64,000 nucleotides of DNA from Cololabis saira (taxonomy: Eukaryota > Chordata > Actinopteri > Beloniformes > Belonidae), in contig NC_084587.1 in the NCBI RefSeq assembly GCF_033807715.1, positions 26,201,017-26,265,016 on the forward strand, read 5' to 3'. Shown in pieces: positions 58,001 to 64,000 of the stretch. A program made the position numbers and the translations under genes. Below the pieces are notes generated by a model, which worked only from the letters and a program-made list of their open reading frames with translations, was not told where the DNA came from and did no database searches. Numbering within the stretch: the stretch's first letter is position 1; each line of letters begins with the position of its first letter.

Positions 58001-60817
58001 TGGGATTAAAAAAAAAAACCTCAAGACTGAAGATGCATATATCCATTGCAACGGGAGAAATATTACAGCTCACCAACAAAACTTTACTTTTTACCATGTG
58101 GTTGATGGTACTCAAAGACCAACTCCCTAAGTCACAAAAAATCCAAATGATTCTGATGATTTATGATGGATGATTCATCACTGGTAAGCAGCATAATCAT
58201 ACTTTTATTCCTACTGCCCTATCGCATATTAACATCGATATAAATGCCATTAGGCTTCTTTTACATGCCAAACTTTACAAACTGAAAGTTTATCAGCATT
58301 TTTTTTTTAATTAAAAAATAAAAACTCCCACATCCTGCAGTTTCCTTTCATACGGCCCCGTTTTTTAAGGTTTTCCATCACACTATCAAAAGCATTAGCC
58401 ATTACATTTTCAAACTTGCTAAAGATTCATTTCTTGAAAATCAATACGCAGTACAATCTCATAAAAATGCAAACATTGAAAATCATAAAATAGTTAGGCT
58501 TGGTAAGACAATACAATCTTACTTTAAAATTAGCTTAAAAAAAAAAAAAAGGATAAATTCTCATCAGCAATCTTTTCAGTCTTCTAAAAGAAAGCCGTAC
58601 ACTTATATGGAGTGAAAGAGGTTACGTATCGCTCTGACATGCGTCAGAAGTCAGAATTAAGCCTCAAGCTCAGACATCAATTCATATTTTCCACTAGCAA
58701 CAAGAAAAGGCCGATCTGTCTACTTCTATTAGCAAAGGGCAGTTAATAAAACAAATGCAGAGGGTGGGGTGTCCATCACAATCTGCAGGGCTCGGAGGAA
58801 ACACTGGGTATTGCTGTATGCTGTGGAGGGAACACACAGGGATCTGGTGCGAGAGGTTCTGACACTGAACCACTGAACAACTTTATTGACAGGTTCTGCA
58901 GCTTACAGGACACACTACACCATTATTCTTCTCACTGCAGCAACCACGGAAGGCCTTCAAAGATTGACAGGGCATTTGATTTACCATTTATGTGTCTTAG
59001 TTCTTTGTGATCATGTCACGTCACAGGTGAGAAGCCAAATTACAGCATCTTATCAGAACTTACTCAGGATCCCTCAAACCACAGTTTTAACAATACACTT
59101 TGAGCTAGTAGTGGTTTCTTTGCAAAAGAGGCACTTCAAATGTGAATTATTTGTGTGCAACTCAGCATGGTTGAATACGTGAGCCTTTAAGGGTTATGTG
59201 GAGTCCACACTGAATGCAGAATAAAACATGTTAATAGTGAAATTGTACAAGACAAAACAATTGACATTGATAAGTGTTACTGAAAAAAAGACCTGAATAC
59301 TGATGTTTAGCAAGGTAGGCTTTTGACAGTTAAAGAATAATAAATAAATAAAAATCATTGGTAAAACTATTCCACGCACACAGCTTTAGTCTTATAATTA
59401 CAATCAAACCCAGCCACACTTTAAATTATATTGGTTTTTAACTCAAATAAATATTTTCACAAAAAATTACAATGAATTAGCAATACAAAAATAGACAATT
59501 CTTCACAAACCCCTTTAAATACATATGCCTGACCGAAGCAGGCAACAAAACCATTTCATTATGAAATACAGTCACTTTTAAGTAGTTCCTCAGTAAATTA
59601 CTGTATAGTGCATTAACAGTTCAAACATTAAGTCAGTTCAACTAATTTAAAAAAAAAAGGGGGGGAGAAAAAACCCAGAACAAAACAATAGTGGCTGTTT
59701 TGTAGTTTCTCTTGACTTCATCTAATTTAGCCACAATGTACTCTGATCAGCTAATTTCAAAAATGTAAAGAAAACTAAGAATGAATACTATTTTAACTGT
59801 GGTGAATCCAGGGAATACCCCAGAAATAGACATCAAATAACATATAGAGGTTGAGATCCACACAAATGTAGAAAAACAAACAGTGAACAGAATATACAAC
59901 TTGATCTTTGTTGACAGAATGTTCTCGAGAAAGGTGACTTAAGCCAGAGAGAGTGGGAGAGAGAGGTGAAGAGGAGAGAGTTTTTTTTGGGTTTGTTTTA
60001 CATACGGGTCTAGAAGATCCCACAACAGCTGTGTCAGAACGATCTCTGTGGAAACGAAAACAGAAAAGGTCATCAGCCAACCACTGCATCAAGTTTTCAT
60101 TTACAGCACAGTTAAACAAAAACAACAAAACACAAACCTCAAACCCCTTAAACTATTAACTTAGCAAACCGTACAGCTCAGTCCTACATCAAGTAATAAC
60201 AGTAGTGATGCACCGATTGTTCGGTAACCGAAATTGTTCGGCCGAAAATGGCAAAAAAAACACTTTCGGTGTTCGGTGGAATAAGTGGGGAAAAAAACCG
60301 AACAATTAATAACAGCGTTGTAAAATAAGGAAATAGACTGGCCGCTCCGTCCCGTAACGTTGCGCACTACATAAATCGTTGGCCAACCAAAAACTAACCC
60401 CATAAGAATTTTACCTAACATTCACCAGGAGGTGGAACCAAAACAACATAATGCTGGGAAATAGAAATTTTTCATTTTTTTATGTTCAATAAATATTTTC
60501 TACCTTGTAATTTTGTAAAAGATTTTTTTCTTAGAAAAGCATGCCTAAATCAAATGTATTTGATTTATGCAATGGTGAAAAAATGGCAAAATAAATGAAA
60601 AACTGCTGAAGAACCATGTTCGGTATTCGGCCAAGTGTTTATTATTATTTTCGGTTTCGGCCACAAATTTTCATTTCGGTGCATCACTAAATAACAGTGT
60701 ATTTTAAGTATACCCACACAATGAACGTCCTGCCAGCTGGTTTTACTCCCCCAATCGGAGTGCGGCGGACAATCACGGATGAGTGTTTTGGGATGTGGGC
60801 CTCATCATCTGTGTATT
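45068..60817 (-). CDS. rbbp6: Retinoblastoma-binding protein 6, E3 ubiquitin ligase (nineteen 3' coding exons)
   Basis: RBBP6 is a large nuclear RING ligase. It promotes ubiquitination of p53 (with MDM2) and YB-1, binds RB1, and acts with the pre-mRNA cleavage and polyadenylation machinery (yeast Mpe1 is related). Exons, in transcript order, are 60817-60718, 60045-60006, 57671-57630, 57502-57414, 57280-57184, 57075-56933, 56799-56627, 56282-56179, 56053-55701, 55592-55529, 54584-54515, 54422-54374, 54295-53975, 52561-52466, 50580-48978, 48132-47555, 47436-47372, 47261-47174 and 46037-45068. They join in phase to about 1,680 residues. Seen in order: DWNN second half, CCHC knuckle, RING, Pro/Ala-rich, SR-rich and Lys/His-rich tail. 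Human RBBP6 is about 1,790 residues. The first roughly 60 residues lie off the right edge. Confidence 0.96.
46131..46525. mobile_element. hAT-like MITE with perfect 8-bp target duplication
   Basis: TAGGGCTGTGCGAT at the left and inverted CGCCCAGCCCTA at the right are flanked on both sides by CTACAGTA (46123-46130, 46526-46533). The internal sequence is rich in AATCG motifs with no coding. It lies in an rbbp6 intron. Confidence 0.9.
46754..47114. mobile_element. Palindromic mariner-type MITE
   Basis: The left arm CAGGACTGTCTCAGAAAATT and onward is matched by its inverted copy for most of its length, leaving a short loop near 46930-46965. TA flanks both ends, as for Tc1/mariner insertions. A second copy starts at 63438. 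Confidence 0.92.
47174..47261 (-). CDS. rbbp6: rbbp6 exon VKYSQEASVKNKPRISRKAL
   Basis: 88-nt exon, basic and Ser-rich, between CTGACAG and GTGAGT, in phase with both neighbours. Confidence 0.85.
47372..47436 (-). CDS. rbbp6: rbbp6 small exon SASSDRTEKSLPSG
   Basis: 65-nt exon between TTCCCAG and GTAATT, in phase with both neighbours. Low conservation, so it may be alternatively used. Confidence 0.8.
47555..48132 (-). CDS. rbbp6: rbbp6 exon: RRIKLNRDLGRK region
   Basis: Starts KPVRRIKLNRDLGRKSSTET (human KKIKLNRETGKK). It continues with DRERERDRRSGSDRDRD-type charged repeats, presumably disordered. The donor GTTATT is weak, but it preserves phase and lies at the right place. Confidence 0.92.
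48252..48902. mobile_element. hAT-like MITE (TAGGGCTGGGCGATAT ends)
   Basis: It has the same terminal sequence as the elements at 46131 and 52694, with inverted ATCGCCCAGCCCTA at the right. Subterminal TATCGATA-like motifs and an A-run/T-run inverted repeat at about 48747-48813 lie inside. The target duplication is not clear (ATACATTT against TAATTTAC). Confidence 0.82.
48978..50580 (-). CDS. rbbp6: rbbp6 large exon: SR-rich and RB/p53-binding part
   Basis: 1,603-nt exon. It starts with an Arg/Ser-rich segment (SRSYSRSPFSRSPYSRSRSR), as in splicing-associated proteins. Next comes RWERERYRQWEREYADWYNK, matching human KYREWERKYREWYEKYYKGY. A DATPVRDEPMDE motif follows, identical in core to human, and then a long Lys/Ser-rich disordered tail. 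This region covers the segments that bind RB and p53 in mammals. Confidence 0.96.
50581..52465. other. rbbp6 intron with one SINE
   Basis: No further exon seen. It contains the SINE at 51305-51768. Confidence 0.6.
51305..51768 (-). mobile_element. tRNA-derived SINE, near full length
   Basis: On the minus strand it begins GGGGGGGCACGGTGGCGCAG, with B box GGTTCAATTCC, then a body with GGCCGGAATAACGTGATCCT and an AT-rich tail. Partial copies at 7500-7835 and 54833-54920 share the 3' body. Confidence 0.85.
52466..52561 (-). CDS. rbbp6: rbbp6 exon KLDEFTKDFHEEL
   Basis: Encodes VTSKLDEFTKDFHEELIKYR and NAPKRRRRSYS, nearly as in human (KLDEFTNDFAKELMEYKK). The end is the entry to the SR region. 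Confidence 0.95.
52944..53169. repeat. 12-bp minisatellite, about 19 units
   Basis: Tandem TCCGGGACCATG, almost without change. Each unit holds the imperfect palindrome GGACCATGTCC (GGAC and GTCC arms). All six frames stay open, so the long repeat proteins read through it are artefacts. Confidence 0.95.
53379..53497. mobile_element. Small palindromic MITE nested in the hAT-like element
   Basis: AGGCTGATTTATGGTCCC at the left pairs imperfectly with the inverted GGAACCATAAACGTCACCT at the right. The centre has repeated ACGCCGTA and TCGACG motifs. It resembles a family common in fish. Confidence 0.55.
53975..54295 (-). CDS. rbbp6: rbbp6 exon: proline-rich
   Basis: Encodes YRNRGDPPPPHMQAAPAPAP, then PPY and PQP repeats, and ends MSKEDFYRQRHHRLDK (human LSREEFYREQRRLKEE). 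The proline-rich part may bind SH3/WW-type partners. Confidence 0.93.
54374..54422 (-). CDS. rbbp6: rbbp6 exon SQSRSNPPHRGGSRHW
   Basis: 49-nt exon with an Arg/Ser/Gly-rich sequence like the human RGRHHSERSQ region. Bounded by TATTAG and GTAAGA. Confidence 0.85.
54515..54584 (-). CDS. rbbp6: rbbp6 exon YSLPVLGHLPPPRLHH
   Basis: 70-nt exon. YSLPVLG matches the human YQVPVLG block. Bounded by CTACAG and GTAAGA. Confidence 0.88.
54688..55452. mobile_element. hAT-like MITE (TAGGGGTGGGC ends) with nested SINE fragment
   Basis: TAGGGGTGGGCAAAAATATCG and inverted ATACCCACCCCTA ends are flanked by identical ACCGTGAA (54680-54687, 55453-55460). A SINE 3' fragment (54833-54920) lies inside. No coding capacity. 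Confidence 0.9.
54833..54920 (-). mobile_element. SINE 3' fragment inside a hAT-like MITE
   Basis: GTGACAGTCCTGGGCATTGC and GGAGGGCCCTGCACTGAGCT match the SINE at 51305-51768 in the same orientation. Confidence 0.75.
55529..55592 (-). CDS. rbbp6: rbbp6 exon ETDPEPVVKRESSG
   Basis: 64-nt exon encoding ETDPEPVVKRESSGTSESAP and Q, between TTCTAG and GTAGGC. The phase fits both neighbours. The sequence is poorly conserved. Confidence 0.82.
55701..56053 (-). CDS. rbbp6: rbbp6 exon: Pro/Ala-rich region
   Basis: Starts AVNNFKNETGYTK (as in human) and continues to RQQDPLM. A low-complexity APAPAPAPTPAPAPVV stretch and PPPPG follow. Probably disordered. Confidence 0.94.
56179..56282 (-). CDS. rbbp6: rbbp6 exon: RING, second half
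   Basis: Encodes IRTALLDSEEHICFTCKQSD and VSPDNLIANKFLRQ. The last cysteine pair is CFTC where human has CPTC, so the loop proline is replaced by Phe but both zinc ligands remain. Confidence 0.96.
56627..56799 (-). CDS. rbbp6: rbbp6 exon: RING, first half
   Basis: Encodes DPIPDELLCPICNDLMTDAV and VIPCCGNSYCDD, the first zinc ligands of the RING finger. An acidic SSSEDD segment precedes it. Ends in T of the next Cys codon before GTAAGT. Confidence 0.96.
56933..57075 (-). CDS. rbbp6: rbbp6 exon: linker between knuckle and RING
   Basis: Encodes VVDKSVDGPKPVRISKGIPQ, SFMVKVEPGAKGAMLTSTGE and YAIPAIDA. It aligns with human GIPRSFMMEVKDPNTKGAML. Confidence 0.95.
57184..57280 (-). CDS. rbbp6: rbbp6 exon: CCHC zinc knuckle
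   Basis: Encodes YSKKAIGPPPAHYTCFRCGK and then AGHYIRHCPLPV. The CX2CX4HX4C zinc knuckle is intact, as used for RNA binding. Confidence 0.96.
57414..57502 (-). CDS. rbbp6: rbbp6 exon: pre-zinc-knuckle
   Basis: Encodes TANLVDANASEEDKIRAMMS and QSNHEYDPI, close to human. The donor is the weak GTTAGT. Confidence 0.93.
57630..57671 (-). CDS. rbbp6: rbbp6 microexon (SLAQLAK)
   Basis: A 42-nt exon encoding TDSSPSLSLAQLAK (human SASISLAQLTK). Phase 0 on both sides, so it could be skipped without a frame change. Confidence 0.9.
57672..60005. other. rbbp6 intron, 2.3 kb, no feature recognised
   Basis: AT-rich intron. No exon, SINE or clear DNA element found. Confidence 0.5.
60006..60045 (-). CDS. 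rbbp6: rbbp6 small exon after DWNN
   Basis: A 40-nt exon encoding DRSDTAVVGSSRP, between CCACAG and GTATGT. Its position and phase match the short linker exon in vertebrate RBBP6. Confidence 0.88.
60203..60689. mobile_element. hAT-like MITE (TAGTGATGCACCGA ends)
   Basis: TAGTGATGCACCGA and inverted TCGGTGCATCACTA ends are flanked by identical AATAACAG (60195-60202, 60690-60697). Many TTCGG and CCGAA motifs inside. This is a different subfamily from the other rbbp6 hAT-like elements. It ends 28 bp from the exon at 60718. Confidence 0.92.
60718..60817 (-). CDS. rbbp6: rbbp6 exon: DWNN domain, second half
   Basis: Encodes EYTDDEAHIPKHSSVIVRRT and then PIGGVKPAGRTFIV. This is the end of the ubiquitin-like DWNN domain (human EYTDDNALIPKNSSVIVRR). 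Acceptor TTACAG. The donor GTGGGT is chosen because it keeps phase with the next exon. Confidence 0.95.
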
Positions 60818-63437
60818 CTGTAAAACACAACAGAGATTATTAAAAAAAAAACATACATGAAACATAACACCTGAACAAAGACAACAACAAAGCATTTCCA
60901 GAGCTTAGCTCAAGAGGACAAAGTAAAACATTTACATTCCAAAACATCAGTCTTTTACCCTTTTTAACCCATGCTGCAAAACCTATCTTAACTAAATTAT
61001 GAACAAAGATAAAAACAAAAATTAAAAATAACAGCACATTTCTTAATCCTAATTGCCAAAAAAATAAATAAAAGCTTGCATGTGCACATAAAATGTGAAC
61101 GATCTTCTGCTAATCATTTCAAAGGACTGATCAATGTATCAGTGATGCTTCTTCTGTTATTCAAGCAATCCACTCGTTCACTGATGAGAAAACATTTTTT
61201 TATTAAACAAGGCATGTGTCCTTTTGGAAAACGAACAGTTGTTTCCCATCATTCCCTGATTCTTTGCCTTCAAGCTGCATTAAAGAACTGGTTTACTAAA
61301 CGTATGTGATCCCAGACCTTCAACTAATGCAGTGTTTGGTCGGCAGCAACAGGCAGAAAATGGGACATTGCATATTTTTAAAATAGACTTTACTGCCATA
61401 ACAGTAAACCCACTGTCATAAATAACACAGCTCATGTTGTTACAATACATATTACAAAAAAGAAAACCCCTACATTCAATGTTTCTTTGACCTCACACCT
61501 CCTACCCTCATATTCCTACAGCAGCTGCCTGTCACAGCATGTCAACAGCGGGCCCGTCAACAAATCTCTAGGATGTGCTCAAGGAACACTACAGAGGCCA
61601 ACTACACTCACTTGAAAACAAATATAAAACGATTTTTTTTTGTTTCGTTTTTTTCCTGAATGTACAACATGCAGCCCCTTAAAAAACAAAAAAAACATCT
61701 ACATACATACATTTCCAGCTCTTTCTCTCTGATATAATGAGATCATTTTTCAACCACATGCAGCAGTGCTGAACGGAAGCAGACAAGCTCTCTCAGAAAA
61801 AGATTTTCTCTGAAGAACAGAGTCAAGAGTTCATCTGGTCTCAAACTCCCAAGAGATCCATGTGATGGGACCTGGTAGCAACTGTAAGAACCAATTCCAA
61901 TCCAGAGACCCTAGCCTAGAAACCTAGACGTACCACTAGCAAATTCAAATGCTTTGCAGGTACACCTAGCTACCATCAGTTGGAGCTCATTTACTCTGCT
62001 CAAAAAGGTATGGGGGTTGGGGGGCAAATCCGTCAATCCGTGTAGACTCTCTGGACGGACTTAACTATGTGATGACACAGCAGTGAGGTTGTAATTTGGA
62101 TATAAATAGTGTAGATGCTAGGGGTCATTTGAATTAGATTTAGCATCAACAGTTTAAGACGTGGACTATTTCTTTAAAAAATATACAGAAAACAGTCAAA
62201 TCATTCAAGAACTATTTGCCGTTTTGCTGACTCTCTGCAGCCAAAGGTTAATTTACTCTTCTACACAACACACTTTCTCACTGACTCGTTTCCGTTGCTC
62301 AGCGTGTCATCTTGTTCGTTGCAGCACTACCCAGCTGTGTGCAAAGACACAGCTGATGCCACCTCTCGGAAGAAAAGGCCCTATAGATGAACCATGAATC
62401 TTTATAAATGTGGGTCTGATATATCAGGCTACAGAGACACCCCCTCGTGTGTCCAAACCCTGACTGGTCAAAGCTCTTTTCAAAACACAAGATGACCTGT
62501 TCAATATTAGTTTGGTGCTCAAAACATAGCTTTTGTCTTTGACAATCTTTTGGATGGTCACCTACAACACATTACACTGCATGTGTACATCTGAATTAAC
62601 ATGTGTGTCTAAACCAACTGTATATACACTGTTCATATTCTGTGATTATACATATTTTATATGTATTTTTTATTCTGACTTTTCAGTCTTTTTAAAACCT
62701 CCCCTGCATGTGTGTGCTAAGTGTACGGTGACAACAAAAATAAGTTTCCCCACTGAGGGTGAAAATAAAGGATATCTTATCTTATCTTAAAAAGACTTGA
62801 GTAACTAAACCAATGAACTGAGAAAAAAAAAGTTATAAAAAAAACTTGGCAGTTAACTTTGGGCTACTGTGATATTCTTAAACTTTCTCTGGACTTTTGT
62901 TTAATAACCAAAGCCCAGTTATGTGTAACAGCAATCTGTGGTCAATGATGAGGAAAATGCAGACCCGAAAATGAGCTTCAAAACATTGTTGTAAATATTA
63001 ATGTAATAACATCGAATAGGGCACGCGTTTATACCACCACACCTGGATTGAAAGGTGAAAATATCACGGCATGCCAGCCATCATATCTCATATCAATTTG
63101 AGAGGGGAGACCAATTTAAAACATCTTTGTGTCCGCACAACACTAAAAACATTTACTATTTCCATATGTGGAGTGAAGTTGTGAGACAGTTTGGGTGCGG
63201 AGCTCAAGCAATGTCCAAGCATGAGCCAGTTCAAACAGCGGTACAAAAAGATGGTTTTCACAGGGTCCAGGGAGGATGAAGGGCTTTGACAATCACCAGG
63301 TGTTTCCACAGATCATTTAGTCACCTTTTTACTTACATTATTTTCTTTGTTTGTAAATATGTACATATGTAATGTAAATATGTAACTATGTATATTCATG
63401 AGGTGTTGGTACACAATATATGCAATAGTTGTGAATA
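60818..63437. other. rbbp6 upstream intron, no exon recognised
   Basis: The missing start of the DWNN domain was sought on the minus strand and not found, so the first exon(s) must be to the right of the window. A retroposon tail lies at 62680-62792. Confidence 0.55.
62680..62792 (+). mobile_element. LINE-type 3' tail
   Basis: TTCCCCACTGAGGGTGAAAA followed by AATAAAGGATATCTTATCTT is a characteristic fish non-LTR retrotransposon end with a short TCTTA repeat tail. Confidence 0.6.
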
Positions 63438-64000
63438 CAGGACTGTCTCAGAAAATTAGAATATTGTGATAAAGTTCTTTATTTTCTGTAATGCAATTAA
63501 AAAAATAAAAAAAATGTCATACATTCTGGATTCATTACAAATCAACTGAAATATTGCAAGCCTTTTATTATTCTACTATTGCTGATTATGGTTTACAGTT
63601 TAAGATTAAGATTCCCAGAATATTCTAATTTTTTGAGATAGGATATTTGAGTTTTTTTATTTTATTTATTTATTTGCACAATGACAACAGTAAAGTTTTT
63701 TTATCATACAAGGACAAATAATTTGTGCAGGAGAGGAAAAGAAGCCCGAAGGGCTTATAAAAAATCCTCCCCCTCAATACAAAATCCCCAAAACAAATCA
63801 ATCAATAGAAAAAGAATAGAAAGGAAAAAGAAAAGGTAAAAGAAACAAAGAAAAATACAATAAACACCCAAACAAAAATATCTATGAAATGGCAATTTCA
63901 TTTTAGTACGAATAGCCTGTTAATTTTGTCTATATAAAAGATCTTTAAGATTCTTAAACTGTAAACCATGATCAGCAATATTAAAACAATAAAAGGCTTG
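63438..64000. mobile_element. Second palindromic mariner-type MITE, interrupted and cut by the window edge
   Basis: It starts CAGGACTGTCTCAGAAAATT after TA, as at 46754. The right arm resumes at about 63950 (CTTAAACTGTAAACCATGAT) and runs out of the window. The loop is split by a LINE tail. Confidence 0.88.
63655..63949 (-). mobile_element. LINE 3' end nested in the MITE
   Basis: On the minus strand it ends GTTGTCATTGTGCAAATAAA and (AAAT)n, after AAGCCCTTCGGGCTTC, typical of fish non-LTR elements. Comparison with the intact MITE at 46754 defines the insertion. Confidence 0.7.

Noticed and set aside
60818..64000. Search for the rbbp6 start codon and first half of the DWNN domain
   Set aside because: No minus-strand exon resembling the conserved start was found, so it is taken to lie beyond the right edge.

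Overview
The window is vertebrate nuclear DNA, most likely a percomorph-type teleost fish. Genes are split by short exons and AT-rich introns with canonical splice sites. The repeats are typical of fish: hAT, Tc1/mariner, PIF/Harbinger-like and Ty3/gypsy elements, tRNA-derived SINEs, L2/RTE-like LINE tails, and many CA, TA and AAT microsatellites. No bacterial, viral or plasmid architecture is visible.

Two protein-coding genes are supported, both on the minus strand. On the left, 3,989-24,422, lie the first eight coding exons of a T-type (Cav3) voltage-gated calcium channel alpha-1 subunit, best matched to cacna1h. They cover the N-terminus, all of domain I (S1-S6) and the start of the I-II linker. 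The gene runs off the left edge. All eight exons join in consistent phase to 571 codons. Intron 1 (10,095 bases) has AT-AC ends with U12-type 5' splice and branch motifs. A GC-rich candidate 5' exon lies at about 26,398-26,482, and a 1-kb GGGA purine tract sits just upstream of it.

On the right, 45,068-60,817, lie nineteen coding exons of rbbp6, the RING/DWNN ubiquitin ligase linked to pre-mRNA 3'-end processing and p53/RB. They run from the second half of the DWNN domain through zinc knuckle, RING, proline-rich, SR-rich and Lys/His-rich C-terminal regions to the stop. The first coding exon(s) lie beyond the right edge. All exon phases agree over about 1,680 codons.

Between the genes (about 27.7-43.5 kb) I see only mobile elements and low-complexity DNA. 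A decayed Ty3/gypsy element with two LTRs is inserted in an older DNA transposon, and its 5' LTR is itself interrupted. A deletion derivative of a Harbinger transposon retains a three-exon Myb/SANT-like gene facing a truncated transposase start. The rbbp6 introns carry five hAT-like MITEs (four with perfect 8-bp target duplications), a palindromic mariner MITE and SINEs.

The two genes are transcribed in the same direction, rbbp6 upstream of cacna1h, and share no obvious function. I found no new multi-gene system. The most notable items are the U12 AT-AC intron, the candidate N-terminal extension, the shortened IS1-IS2 loop, and the well-resolved nested transposons.
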